A stretch of 64,000 nucleotides of DNA from Faecalicatena contorta (GTDB taxonomy: Bacteria; Bacillota; Clostridia; Lachnospirales; Lachnospiraceae): assembly GCF_021531975.1 (NCBI RefSeq), contig NZ_JAFBIY010000001.1:186001-250000 (forward strand), written 5' to 3'. A program made the translations under genes and the position numbers. Positions within the stretch are counted from its first letter, which is position 1, and every line of letters begins with the position of its first letter. Below, one piece after another: positions 44,616 through 53,394 of this stretch. The notes under the pieces were generated by a model. That model made no database searches. It had not been told where the DNA came from and was given only the letters and a program-made list of their open reading frames with translations.

Positions 44616-45134
44616 TTACAGCATCAGTCCCATGACATACAAATCGTAGTAAACACCATTAAGCAACGTAGTATTTTTCAGACGACCTTCAATCTCAAAA
44701 CCGAAACGTTCGTAGAGCTTGACAGCGACCTCGTTGTCACAGCGAGTGTCTAACTGGATTCTTGTCGTAATGCCATTGCCTTTGCAGAAATCGATGAGAC
44801 GGCGAATGATCTCGCTTCCGATTCCCTGTGCCTGATATTTTTTCGCAACCACGATACCGAGCTCGCCCTGATGGCGGGCTTTGATTTTGTTTCCGGAATG
44901 AATCGTTCCAATACCGGCAATCTCGTCTCCATCCATGGCAAGAAGCATGATGCTTGCAGGATGTGCATTTGTTGCCAGAATGTCTTCGCGCTGACCGGCA
45001 GCATCCATTGGATATTCGGCTTTCTCGAAACTCAGATATGTAGTTTCCCCGCCTACATAATTGTAGAAATCTACAATCTTCTCTGCGTCCTCTGGTACCG
45101 GCTCACGGTAAATAATGTCTTTTGTGTTACTCAT
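44616..45134 (-). CDS. GNAT-family N-acetyltransferase
   Basis: A 172-residue protein. GNAT motif A reads LGIVVAKKYQAQGIGSEIIR (acetyl-CoA pyrophosphate loop Q-x-x-G-I-G), and the C-terminal IQLDTRCDNEVAVKLYERFG completes the fold. Length and order resemble RimJ/YdaF-like or phosphinothricin-type acetyltransferases. The acceptor is unknown. Confidence 0.87.
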   Translation of the reverse strand: MSNTKDIIYREPVPEDAEKIVDFYNYVGGETTYLSFEKAEYPMDAAGQREDILATNAHPASIMLLAMDGDEIAGIGTIHSGNKIKARHQGELGIVVAKKYQAQGIGSEIIRRLIDFCKGNGITTRIQLDTRCDNEVAVKLYERFGFEIEGRLKNTTLLNGVYYDLYVMGLML

Positions 45135-45191
45135 TGATATTTTCTCCTGATTATTTGATAAATGAATAAAAAAGAAACTTCTGTTTCTTCA

Positions 45192-45689
45192 TTATTTTTC
45201 AATTAACTGCCTGTCGATTTTCCCGGAAGCTATCGTATTATTTACCCACAAATTCAATGAATCAATAATCATGGACATTTTCTCAAGATTTTTCTGGATG
45301 GCGACAAAATCCGGGATTTCATCTTCGCTGATTTCTCCGTCAACAGCGATTTCAATCAGACGGTCTTTTTCGTTTGAAAGTATATTTAAAGTGGACAGCA
45401 TCTCTAATGTTATCTGAGACAGTTCTTTTGCCTGGACTTCCGGTACATATTCCTGCCCGATCGGACATTCATGGGAGCAGAAGTGATTACATAAGGATGG
45501 ATTGTGATAGCAGTCTGCCATGGCAAGCACTTCTTCCGGGTGTGGCAGCGATTTTTCGTTTTCAATCTTCTCGATACGATCTGCAGATATGTATTTCATT
45601 TTCTCGGCAGCGATAGCTCTGGAATATCCGAGAGCTTCGCGGCTTAAATGATAAATGTTTTTATTCTCCTTAACTGATTTTCTTCCCAT
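45192..45689 (-). CDS. XRE-family regulator with cysteine cluster
   Basis: A 165-residue protein. Residues 12-65 hold an HTH (LSREALGYSRAIAAEKMKYI, DRIEKIENEKSLPHPEEVLA). A Cys-rich stretch NHFCSHECPIG follows (with an earlier Cys in ADCYHNPSLC), possibly binding metal or sensing redox. The C-terminal helical part has no clear match. It is divergent from the small-membrane-protein operon at 45845, with an inverted repeat between them. Confidence 0.75.
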   Translation of the reverse strand: MGRKSVKENKNIYHLSREALGYSRAIAAEKMKYISADRIEKIENEKSLPHPEEVLAMADCYHNPSLCNHFCSHECPIGQEYVPEVQAKELSQITLEMLSTLNILSNEKDRLIEIAVDGEISEDEIPDFVAIQKNLEKMSMIIDSLNLWVNNTIASGKIDRQLIEK

Positions 45690-45772
45690 AATACTCTCCT
45701 GAAGTTTTATTTCGGTTTTTTTACCTGAATAGGCATTTCTATATTGGTAAAGCGTAGATTTATTATAGCGTA

Positions 45773-45802
45773 CTTTCAGTATAAACTACAACTATACGAA
45801 AG
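45773..45802. promoter_or_regulatory. Inverted repeat between divergent genes, candidate operator
   Basis: CTTTC-A-GTATA (45773-45783) and TATAC-GAAAG (45793-45802) are reverse complements apart from one extra base, 9 bases apart. The position between the XRE gene and a divergent operon suggests autoregulation. Confidence 0.4.
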
Positions 45803-45844
45803 CAAAATATTTTTGAGATAAAAAAGTAGAAAGGATGACGAAGA

Positions 45845-45988
45845 ATGGATGTTGAGCAAAGAATGAGAATCTGTCGTCTGATTGAGAAAATGAACAGACA
45901 AGAGACGTACAGCATCCGATTAGGACTTGAAAATGTATCCCGTTTTCGGGAAAAGAAAGTGAAAGAAAAGAAAGGAGAAGTTTTATAA
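45845..45988 (+). CDS. Small basic protein, 47 residues
   Basis: ATG 45845 follows AAGGA by nine bases. The peptide (MDVEQRMRICRLIEKMNRQE... SIRLGLENVSRFREKKVKEK) is helical and basic at its end. Its TAA is directly followed by the ATG of the next gene, and AAAGGAG near its 3' end is that gene's ribosome binding site, which supports real translation. Function unknown. Confidence 0.6.
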   Translation: MDVEQRMRICRLIEKMNRQETYSIRLGLENVSRFREKKVKEKKGEVL

Positions 45989-46201
45989 ATGTTAAGTATG
46001 TTGTTTGCAATTTTAATGATTATTGTATTTGGAAAACTGTTGATCGTTGCCATGAAGGCGGCATGGGGAATTACGAGAGTGTTATTTACAATTGTTCTGT
46101 TGCCACTTGTCTTAATAGGACTTGTATTAGGCGGATTGCTCTATATTGCATTGCCGGTACTGCTCGTAATAGGAGTTGTTTCCTTGTTTTGCAAGGAATA
46201 G
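45989..46201 (+). CDS. Small hydrophobic membrane protein, 70 residues
   Basis: Two membrane segments (LFAILMIIVFGKLLIVAM and TIVLLPLVLIGLVLGGLLYI, continuing to a third short hydrophobic stretch) make up almost the whole protein. It lies in an operon with the 47-residue protein (adjacent codons) and the DUF4230 protein 20 bases downstream. No function can be assigned. Confidence 0.65.
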   Translation: MLSMLFAILMIIVFGKLLIVAMKAAWGITRVLFTIVLLPLVLIGLVLGGLLYIALPVLLVIGVVSLFCKE

Positions 46202-46221
46202 TGTGAAGAGAGGATAAGAGT

Positions 46222-46800
46222 ATGAACGAAAAAAAGAAAAAATCGATAAGACCTGTCATTTATCTTGCTTTGGTAGCTGTTATCGCAGTAGCAGTCAGCG
46301 TGACAGTGGTGAGCACTAAAAAGGAGAATGTCACAACTGATGTCATTATGGGGAAAATAGAAAATGCGAGTGAGCTGACTTCAGCAAAAATGATCTGCAC
46401 CGGATTAAAGCATTATTCGGATGGTAAAATTCCATTTTTGACAGAAGAAGCATTTTCTATGACATATAGTGCTACCGTACGGGCAGGAATAGACATGGAC
46501 AAGCTTGATGTGAAGGTCACACATTCGAAAGTGATTATTAAAGTTCCTGAGGTGGAGATCCAGGATATAAACATTGATGATGATTCCATTCAGTTCTATG
46601 ACAAGAAATTCGCGTTATTCAGTGGCGATGCCAAAGAAGATGTGATCGCAGCGAGAAAGGAAATCAAAAAGGATGTACAGGAGAAAGTGGAAGTTCAGGA
46701 ACTGAAAAAAACGGCAAAAACGCAGATAGAAGTATTGTTAAAAAGCCTGTTTGAAGACAGTATAGGTGACAGAGAATTAGAGATTCGGTTTGAGGAATAA
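46222..46800 (+). CDS. DUF4230 membrane-anchored protein
   Basis: A 192-residue protein. An N-terminal anchor (VIYLALVAVIAVAVSVTVV) is followed by a DUF4230 domain (ENASELTSAKMICTGLKHYS, SATVRAGIDMDKLDVKVTHS, KVIIKVPEVEIQDINI) and a charged helical C-terminus. DUF4230 proteins are secreted or anchored and of unknown function. It is the third gene of the small operon beginning at 45845. Confidence 0.8.
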   Translation: MNEKKKKSIRPVIYLALVAVIAVAVSVTVVSTKKENVTTDVIMGKIENASELTSAKMICTGLKHYSDGKIPFLTEEAFSMTYSATVRAGIDMDKLDVKVTHSKVIIKVPEVEIQDINIDDDSIQFYDKKFALFSGDAKEDVIAARKEIKKDVQEKVEVQELKKTAKTQIEVLLKSLFEDSIGDRELEIRFEE

Positions 46801-46934
46801 AAAGCGATTTTATGAATTTTATTTGACTTTTATACACTCGAGTGAAGTCTTTTGTTTTGAAAATAGATATGATATAATAATAAAAATTCTTAAGTAAAGT
46901 ATCAGAGTTTGAGTACATGAAGGAGGATCTGGTT

Positions 46935-48578
46935 TTGAAAAATAAAAATAAGTTTCACAAAATTATTACCTGGTCTTTCTATTTAGTTGGGCTTTGTATG
47001 CTTATACTGTTAGTATATATTGGGTGTTGTCAAGATGATGGAAAACTCCAAAAGAGAAAATTACAGGGTTATGAGGTTGTGAACAATGTAAAATACAGAG
47101 AGATTGAAGATGATACAGTATCTCCTGGAATTAGAAAAGAGTATTTGCTGGAGTTAGGCAGCACGGAAGATAATAATAGTTGTATTGCCTTTTATCTCGT
47201 TTATCACTATGCTCAGGTATATGTAGATGATGAGCTGGTGTATAGCTTAATGCCGGGGGAAAAAAGAACACTCAGTGAAACGGCAGGCTGCAGGTGGGTA
47301 CTCATTCCTGTGTATCCGGAGGATGAAGGAAAGACAATGAGGGTAGAAACATTTCCTGTATATGGAAGTGTTTCCGGCAGAAGAACAGAGTTTCTGGAGG
47401 GTTCCAGATACGCTATTTTTGCAGCTACATTAAAAAATGATCTGCCGGAAATCATCTTAAGTATATTTGCAATTCTGGCAGGTATTGCATTTACATTGAT
47501 AGGCGCTTTTTGTGTGCTGAAGAAAAAGAGTGAGGACAGTCTGGTTTATCTGGGGTTGTTTGCGTTGTGTCTGGGCATGTGGAAGGCAGCAGATACCAGA
47601 TTCAGTGCGCTGGCTTTTCCAGATTATACTTTGGTTCTATCCGTGCTTCCTCTGGGAATGCTGATATTGTCGGTAGTTAATTTTATCCTGTTTATAGAGA
47701 GACAGATCGATAAAAAACGATGGAAATATTTGAATCTTGTCTGTGCAAGTTGCGTGGTTGTCATGATGCTGCAGATTCTTTTGCAAATTACGGGAGTCCG
47801 GGACTTAAGAGAAACGTTGGCTCTTACACATTTAATGATTGTTGCTACAGCGGTATTTGTAACACAGGCAGTCATCAGCGAATGGAGAGAAACAAAGAGG
47901 AATAAAAAAGCGGGTCTCACTCTGTTGTGCTTTGTGCTTTTTGCTGTGGGTGCCGCCGGAGATATGATTTACTATTATGTGAACGGAACATCCTCCGGGC
48001 TCCGTATAACCATTGCAATTTTTGTGGCGTATATTCTGACAATGGGAGTAATGGAAATTTTGAAGCTCAACCATCAGGCAAACATTGATTTCAGCACGGG
48101 TCTTTTTAACAGGAGCAGATGCAATGAATTAATAAATAATAATGCAATCGTTGAAGAAGGAACCTGCCTGATTATGTTTGATCTGAATCAGTTGAAAGAA
48201 GTAAATGATACTCTGGGACATCAGGCAGGAGATGAGTTGATCTATTCCTTCGCAGATGTCCTCAAGAAAAACATTCCGGCGTCTGCTTTTATAGGGCGTT
48301 ATGGAGGCGATGAATTTCTCGCAGTAATCAAAGAGAGCAGCAGAGATGAGATTTTAAAGATCATGCAAGGCATTTCCGATGCGGCAGATAATTATCATCT
48401 GGCAGACTCTCCACGCAAACTGAGTTATGCAGCAGGATATGTTTTTTCGTCTGATTATCCTGGGCTTACTATGCTCCAATTGTTGAGAAAAGCAGATTAT
48501 GAAATGTATCTTGATAAGAAAAAATATTATGATATGTTAAATGCCGAGGTAAAGGCGCAGTATTCCAAGAATGAGTAA
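46935..48578 (+). CDS. 7TM diguanylate cyclase (7TMR-DISM-GGDEF)
   Basis: TTG 46935 is taken as start: AGGAGG at 46921-46926 is eight bases upstream, and the ATG at 46917 would place that site inside the gene. The 547-residue protein has one N-terminal helix, an extracytoplasmic beta-rich domain (about 30-165), seven further hydrophobic segments, and a C-terminal GGDEF domain (TGLFNRSRCNELI, FDLNQLKEVNDTLGHQAGDE, GRYGGDEFLAVI). The motif is intact but the RxxD inhibitory site is absent (PASA in its place), unlike the other two cyclases in this window. Its 3' end overlaps the convergent TraX gene by 42 bases. Confidence 0.87.
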   Translation: MKNKNKFHKIITWSFYLVGLCMLILLVYIGCCQDDGKLQKRKLQGYEVVNNVKYREIEDDTVSPGIRKEYLLELGSTEDNNSCIAFYLVYHYAQVYVDDELVYSLMPGEKRTLSETAGCRWVLIPVYPEDEGKTMRVETFPVYGSVSGRRTEFLEGSRYAIFAATLKNDLPEIILSIFAILAGIAFTLIGAFCVLKKKSEDSLVYLGLFALCLGMWKAADTRFSALAFPDYTLVLSVLPLGMLILSVVNFILFIERQIDKKRWKYLNLVCASCVVVMMLQILLQITGVRDLRETLALTHLMIVATAVFVTQAVISEWRETKRNKKAGLTLLCFVLFAVGAAGDMIYYYVNGTSSGLRITIAIFVAYILTMGVMEILKLNHQANIDFSTGLFNRSRCNELINNNAIVEEGTCLIMFDLNQLKEVNDTLGHQAGDELIYSFADVLKKNIPASAFIGRYGGDEFLAVIKESSRDEILKIMQGISDAADNYHLADSPRKLSYAAGYVFSSDYPGLTMLQLLRKADYEMYLDKKKYYDMLNAEVKAQYSKNE

Positions 48579-49268
48579 ATGCGCAGGATAAAACCAATAA
48601 TTCAGCATTTTATTTTGTCTGCCACGCTCGCCGTTATATGTAAGTGTCAGCCCAAAACCTAAAAGTGCCCAGGGTTGGGTAAACATGGAGGCATAACCGA
48701 ACGGGATCGCCAGGAGGGGCACATCGTGGAACAGGTAGAAGAAATAACCAATTAAAATAGCGTGGTGCTCATAATCAAGACTTAAATACATGGCCGCAAT
48801 ACACATGACTAAAATAATTAGCCATGATACCAGATACCAGAGCACTTTAGGCAGCTTTTGCATTTTTTCTTTTAATGCATCTATACACCAGATTGTAATC
48901 AGGACGAACGCCAGAGTGAACATGACATTATTCCAGTTCATATTAAAGAAACTTGCTGTTGTAAACATATCAAAAGGCACTTCTGATATAACACCAAATA
49001 TCAGTAAGTTCATCAAATATTTCTTGCGGCTTCGTGTTTTGAAATATCCTTCAACCAGAAGAAAACAAAATAGTGGGAATGCAATTCTGCCGATTATATC
49101 AAACAGATTGCTCACGGCGGTAAGGGCTCCGTCATTTGAAACCAGATTAGGATAAATCAGTGCCTTGTTTACGTGGTCGATAAGCATGGAAATAATTGCG
49201 ATCAGCTTTAGCCATGCCCCTGAAAGAAATTGAACTTTGTTGCAAAGACGGTTGATTTTTTCGGTCAT
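48537..49268 (-). CDS. TraX family membrane protein
   Basis: Start 49268 follows AGAGAGGAAATC. The 243-residue protein has about seven membrane segments. LKLIAIISMLIDHVNKALI, RIAFPLFCFLLVEGYFKTR and a terminal FYPAHLLILGILR are the TraX signature. TraX was named for pilin acetylation in F plasmid transfer; chromosomal Firmicutes copies are common and their substrate is unknown. No conjugation genes are near. Confidence 0.85.
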   Translation of the reverse strand: MTEKINRLCNKVQFLSGAWLKLIAIISMLIDHVNKALIYPNLVSNDGALTAVSNLFDIIGRIAFPLFCFLLVEGYFKTRSRKKYLMNLLIFGVISEVPFDMFTTASFFNMNWNNVMFTLAFVLITIWCIDALKEKMQKLPKVLWYLVSWLIILVMCIAAMYLSLDYEHHAILIGYFFYLFHDVPLLAIPFGYASMFTQPWALLGFGLTLTYNGERGRQNKMLNYWFYPAHLLILGILRLYLGI

Positions 49269-49379
49269 ATGATTTCCTCTCTCTGTCATTCATACCAGAT
49301 TACCTGTGCCATTCGTAGTATGGACGATAGCTTCATTATACAGTATGGTGAAGGGAAAAGGTAGTGGATAATGATTTGA

Positions 49380-49408
49380 TTGAATTGTGTACAGGTAGAT
49401 GCTATACT
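49380..49408 (+). promoter_or_regulatory. Probable promoter of the NCS2 permease gene
   Basis: TTGAAT (49380-49385) and TATACT (49403-49408) have a 17-base spacer, about 75 bases ahead of ATG 49486. I looked for a purine riboswitch in this leader and saw no convincing one. Confidence 0.65.
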
Positions 49409-49485
49409 TTGTTTGGAAGAAGTGATCGTAGGATTTTGGCGTTTCACAAATACCTGATAATTATAAAATAAAAAGGGGAACAATA

Positions 49486-50838
49486 ATGGCAAAAGAAAAA
49501 AATGTAACAAGTATCAGTAATATTTACCGGTTGGAAGGTCGGGTTCCTGTTGCGAAGGCAATTCCATTCGGTTTCCAACATGTATTAGCAATGTTCGTAG
49601 CAAATGTAACTCCGTTAATTATTATTGCAGGTGTTGCAGTATATAATGGACAGGCATTTACGCAAATAGAGACGGCGCAATTGATTCAGAATTGTATGCT
49701 TGTGGCAGGTCTTGGTACATTGATTCAGCTTTATCCTATCTGGAAAATAGGATCCGGACTTCCGATCGTTATGGGGTTAAGCTTTACTTTTTTAGCTGCA
49801 TGTCTTGCATCGGCTTCTCAGGATTACGGATACATGATAGGTGGCATCATCGTTGGTGGATGTATTGAAGGGGTCTTAGGTCTTACTGCAAAATACTGGA
49901 GGAAGCTGATCCAGCCTATTGTAGCCGGATGTGTAGTTACATCGATTGGTCTTAGTATTTTAAATGTAGGTGTTTCTTCTTATGCAAATTCTGCAAAATA
50001 TGAAACTGGGGCATGGCAAAATCTTCTGGTTGCTACTGTTACATTAATTGCCTGTCTGTCATTTCATGTATTTGCAAAAGGCGTTCTTAAGCAGTTGAAT
50101 GTATTATTCGGCCTGATTGTTGGATATATTGTTGCTATTTGTTTTGGAATGGTAGATTTCTCGGCAATGGGCACCACGATTTCACAACTGGGGGTATTTT
50201 CATTTCCTTCATTATTTGCTTACGCACCCAAATTTAACATTGGTATTATTATTTCATTTGTTATTGTTTTTTTAGTTTCTGCAGTGGAAACAATCGGAGA
50301 TACCACAGCTGCATGTACAGGTGCTCTTGGAAGAGATATTACCGATGAGGAAGTCAGTGGTTCTTTGGCTGTGGACGGATTTATGTCAGCGATTGCCGGA
50401 GGTGTATTCGGCGTATCACCCATTACGTCATTTAGCCAGAATGTTGGCCTTTTAAAAATGACAAAAGTTGTCAATCGTTTTACTATCATGTTTGGTGCAT
50501 TATTGTTGATCTTTGGTGGTTTATTCCCGCCAATTGGAGCATTTCTATCGACTCTGCCGGATTGTGTTCTTGGCGGATGTACCGTTATTATGTTTGGCTC
50601 TATTGTTGTTGCCGGATTCGAAATGATTGCAAAAGTAGGATTCAATCATAGAAATATGATCATTGTTGCCACGTCTCTGTGTGTAGGTGTTGGCGTAACA
50701 CAGGTAGAAGGTTTCTTTTCCGGGTTGCCATCGATTTTCGGGGACATATTCGGATCCAACATGGTTGCCGGTGTTTTCGTAATTGCACTTGTTTTGAGTT
50801 GGGTGCTGCCAAAAGATATGGAAATAGAAAGTGAGTAA
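49486..50838 (+). CDS. NCS2 family purine permease (xanthine/urate type)
   Basis: A 450-residue protein behind AAAAAGGGGAAC, with about 12-14 membrane segments. PFGFQHVLAMFVANVTPLII opens it; the NAT signature reads QNVGLLKMTK, with Gln first as in xanthine/uric-acid carriers rather than Glu as in uracil carriers. ETIGDTTAACTGAL supplies the substrate Glu. Proton- or sodium-coupled nucleobase uptake is expected. Confidence 0.88.
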   Translation: MAKEKNVTSISNIYRLEGRVPVAKAIPFGFQHVLAMFVANVTPLIIIAGVAVYNGQAFTQIETAQLIQNCMLVAGLGTLIQLYPIWKIGSGLPIVMGLSFTFLAACLASASQDYGYMIGGIIVGGCIEGVLGLTAKYWRKLIQPIVAGCVVTSIGLSILNVGVSSYANSAKYETGAWQNLLVATVTLIACLSFHVFAKGVLKQLNVLFGLIVGYIVAICFGMVDFSAMGTTISQLGVFSFPSLFAYAPKFNIGIIISFVIVFLVSAVETIGDTTAACTGALGRDITDEEVSGSLAVDGFMSAIAGGVFGVSPITSFSQNVGLLKMTKVVNRFTIMFGALLLIFGGLFPPIGAFLSTLPDCVLGGCTVIMFGSIVVAGFEMIAKVGFNHRNMIIVATSLCVGVGVTQVEGFFSGLPSIFGDIFGSNMVAGVFVIALVLSWVLPKDMEIESE

Positions 50839-50932
50839 TAGGGCAGACAGCGAAACAGTTTGGAAAACTACCATATATGTGGTAGTGATAATAAAGAGCT
50901 GAACATGAGTTGGATTTTTACGATAAAATGAA

Positions 50933-50966
50933 TGGGAAAGCTGAGGTCTATCTATCAGCTTTCCCA
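50933..50966. terminator. Hairpin between convergent permease genes
   Basis: Perfect 12-base arms TGGGAAAGCTGA and TCAGCTTTCCCA with a 10-base loop. It lies 95 bases past the NCS2 stop and 10 past the cstA stop on the other strand. T-runs are weak. Confidence 0.6.
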
Positions 50967-50975
50967 TGATAACTA

Positions 50976-52661
50976 TTATGATATGTTTTCCTTTTCCATA
51001 AGTTTCTTAACACCCTGTATTGCTACAATGATGCCAAGAACCAAAAGCAATGCTGCAAATATCAGCTGCATTGTATTTCCAAGGCTCAGCCCTGTTGTTA
51101 CAAATGCTTTTGATAATTTTACGATTGTCAATCCCAATGCTGTGAATGTAACGGCCATCATGAATACCATAGGAATCCAAAGCATTACACCCTGTCTTTT
51201 TGTCTTTTTCAGGAATACTGCACAGGCAACCAGTGCCAGTACAGATAACAACTGGTTTGCAGAACCGAACAGAGGCCAGATTTCTGCGTAGCCGACTTTG
51301 GCAAGAAGGTATGCCAATACCAGTGTTAAAATGGTTGCAAAATACTTATTGGTTACAACTTTCAAAAATGGACTCATATTGTCATCATCAACATCTTCAT
51401 CTATGAAGAATTCCTGGAAGGACAATCGTCCAACTCTGGCTACAGAGTCCAATGAAGTCAGTGCAAATGCAGATACCGCAAGAGTAATCAATGTATATAC
51501 CAATGAATGCGGGAGACCAATGACTGACAGGAAATTGGCAATTGCACCAGCAAATATCTGAGGCTGTGTTGTCAGACCCTGGGATGCAGCTTCACCCTTT
51601 GCAAAAGAAGCAACTGCAATCAGTGCGATAATAGCAAGCATACTTTCCATCAGCATTGCACCGAAAGATACCGGCAGCATATTTTTTTCATTTTTTATCT
51701 GTTTGGAAGCAGTACCGGAAGAAACCAGAGAATGGAATCCTGATACCGCACCACAGGCAATAGTAACAAACAAAATCGGGAACAGATACTGTCCATCTAC
51801 ATTGAATCCGGTAAATGCTTTCAGGTTACAGGATGGATTGGATACAAATACTCCGATCACGGCTCCGGCGATCATAAAGATCAGCAGATAACTGTTCAGA
51901 TAATCTCTTGGCTGCAGCAATGCCCATACCGGCGCAACACACGCAATTAAAACATAAGCAAATATAATCAGATGCCATACATCACGGCTTAGATAAATCG
52001 GGAACTGCAATCCAAGTACTACTGCTGCGACAAGCATTACAATTGCAATTGCTGTATTTACCCATTTATTTAATTTTGCATATTTCAAAATCATGCCCAA
52101 TACAACAGCCTCTATAATAAACAGTACGGATGTTGTGGCAACGGCACCGTTTGCAGCTACTTTAGAAACAACTCCAGACTCATCTGCCACGAAGCCGTTA
52201 AATGTACCGGCTACCACATCTGCAAATGCTGCAACAACCAAAATGCAGAACAGCCAAGTGAACAGCAGGAACAGTTTCTTACCAAGTTTTCCGATATATT
52301 CTTCAATAATATATCCAATTGTACGTCCTTTATTTTTTACAGAAGCATACATTGCTGCAAAATCCTGTACAGCTCCGAAAAATACGCCACCAATCAATAT
52401 CCAGAGTAATACCGGAAGCCATCCAAAGATAGCAGCCTGAATTGGTCCATTGATTGGTCCTGCACCTGCAATGGATGCAAATTGATGACCAAATACCACA
52501 TTGGTATCTGCCGGTACATAATCCACACCGTCCTGAAGTTCATAAGCCGGTGTTTTTGCGTTTGGGTCTATTCCCCATTTTTTCTGGAGATATCTCCCGT
52601 ACAGAAGATATGCACCTCCAAGTACTACAATGGCGATAACCATCATTAAGATTCCACTCAT
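50976..52661 (-). CDS. cstA: CstA family transporter (peptide/pyruvate)
   Basis: A 561-residue protein with about 14 hydrophobic segments. The conserved CstA sequences are visible: FGHQFASIAGAGPINGPIQA, WILIGGVFFGAVQDFAAMY, SGFHSLVSSGTASKQI and SLDSVARVGRL. CstA proteins import peptides or pyruvate. An AGAGGT site precedes the start. Upstream, on the same strand, stands a T-box leader, so expression should respond to an uncharged tRNA, which fits amino-acid or peptide scavenging. Confidence 0.92.
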   Translation of the reverse strand: MSGILMMVIAIVVLGGAYLLYGRYLQKKWGIDPNAKTPAYELQDGVDYVPADTNVVFGHQFASIAGAGPINGPIQAAIFGWLPVLLWILIGGVFFGAVQDFAAMYASVKNKGRTIGYIIEEYIGKLGKKLFLLFTWLFCILVVAAFADVVAGTFNGFVADESGVVSKVAANGAVATTSVLFIIEAVVLGMILKYAKLNKWVNTAIAIVMLVAAVVLGLQFPIYLSRDVWHLIIFAYVLIACVAPVWALLQPRDYLNSYLLIFMIAGAVIGVFVSNPSCNLKAFTGFNVDGQYLFPILFVTIACGAVSGFHSLVSSGTASKQIKNEKNMLPVSFGAMLMESMLAIIALIAVASFAKGEAASQGLTTQPQIFAGAIANFLSVIGLPHSLVYTLITLAVSAFALTSLDSVARVGRLSFQEFFIDEDVDDDNMSPFLKVVTNKYFATILTLVLAYLLAKVGYAEIWPLFGSANQLLSVLALVACAVFLKKTKRQGVMLWIPMVFMMAVTFTALGLTIVKLSKAFVTTGLSLGNTMQLIFAALLLVLGIIVAIQGVKKLMEKENIS

Positions 52662-52732
52662 TACCTAATACCTCTTTTCTCTTTTGTCAGGCTCAGATTC
52701 TGTTATGAGCCTGCATTTTTATATGTATCTAT

Positions 52733-53070
52733 AAAAAAAACGCCCTCACAGTCCACACTGGACTGCAAAGGCGGAATTTTCCGTGGTACCACTCTGCTTG
52801 CCGTAATCAATCAACGACCCCTCTTCATGAATCTGTCATATGAAACAGTCTCTCCTGTAACGTAGAGAAAACGTCCTTACTTACTTGCACCTTTCAACGT
52901 ATCAACTTGATTGTTTATGCTTTTGGCAGGATGCTCCAGGGTGATGTCTCAGGAAGGCTTTCTGTCATCTCTCACCAGCTAACGACTCTCTGTGCTCCGG
53001 TATCTTCCTGTGATGTATCCCTCTCATCGCATTTTTTGGAACTTTTTTTATGGTTCCTTCGCTTTTGATA
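52733..53070 (-). promoter_or_regulatory. T-box leader upstream of cstA, probably isoleucine-specific
   Basis: On the minus strand the leader has a stem I with AGAGAG and a GCTGGTGAGAG apical part, a k-turn-like base (GATGAG with GGAGCATC), the T-box AGAGTGGTACCACGG at about 52793-52779, and a terminator (52774-52741) ending in eight T. In the specifier loop TGAGACATCACCC the codon placed before the conserved A is ATC (52945-52943), i.e. isoleucine. The base after TGG in the T-box is T, demanding discriminator A, as in tRNA-Ile; the alternative GAC (Asp) would need G. Confidence 0.88.
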
Positions 53071-53076
53071 AGCTAT

Positions 53077-53104
53077 ATTATAGCACCTTTTTTCATTAGC
53101 ACAA
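53077..53104 (-). promoter_or_regulatory. Probable promoter of the T-box/cstA transcript
   Basis: TTGTGC (53104-53099) and TATAAT (53082-53077) with a 16-base spacer on the minus strand, just ahead of the T-box leader. The stretch 53105-53336 shows no gene or clear signal. Confidence 0.6.
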
Positions 53105-53336
53105 GCTGCGAATTGTATATATTCAACATATTTTGTGTATGATTTTTGGGCAATTTCACCAAGAAAAAACAAAGAGGATATCGACTTTGAAGTAGCAAAA
53201 ATAGAAGAGTTTGACCATAAGCATAAGAAACATTGCTTGTTCAATATTCTTCGGATGAAAAACCAGGCCAAGATACTTTGTGCTAAAACGAATCGAAAGA
53301 AATCAGTAAAATACTAACGCGTAAGAAGAAATTACA

Positions 53337-53366
53337 GCATAATGATATTCACTCCCTGCATACATT
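53337..53366 (+). promoter_or_regulatory. Candidate sigma-E promoter of spoIIID
   Basis: GCATAAT (53337-53343), 15 bases, then CATACATT (53359-53366) fits the mother-cell sigma-E consensus, as known for spoIIID in Bacillus. Transcription would begin near 53373, about 22 bases before the start codon. Confidence 0.6.
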
Positions 53367-53387
53367 GTAAAAACAATGAATGCAGGG
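53354..53387 (+). other. Hairpin covering the spoIIID ribosome binding site
   Basis: CCCTGCAT-A-CATTGT pairs with ACAATG-A-ATGCAGGG around an AAAA loop: 14 pairs and one mismatch. The AGGGG at 53384-53388 is the only ribosome binding site for spoIIID and lies in the right arm. Only transcripts from upstream would contain both arms, because the sigma-E promoter starts inside the loop region. TTTT follows, so it may also terminate. Confidence 0.6.
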
Positions 53388-53394
53388 GTTTTGT

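Noticed and set aside
46917-46934. ATG start for the 7TM-GGDEF gene
   Set aside because: The AGGAGG needed for initiation would lie inside the coding region; TTG 46935 has proper spacing.
48537-48578. Convergent 42-base overlap of the GGDEF and TraX genes as a special arrangement
   Set aside because: Short convergent tail overlaps are ordinary, and both proteins end normally.
49290-49485. Purine riboswitch before the NCS2 permease
   Set aside because: No conserved three-way-junction loops could be found; only a plain promoter is visible.
53135-53317. A 60-codon open frame between the T-box and spoIIID
   Set aside because: Lys-rich translation with no recognisable pattern and no ribosome binding site; treated as intergenic.
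53354-53387. RNA thermometer controlling spoIIID
   Set aside because: The probable sigma-E start lies inside the hairpin, so the normal transcript would lack one arm. Insulation of readthrough is a better reading.
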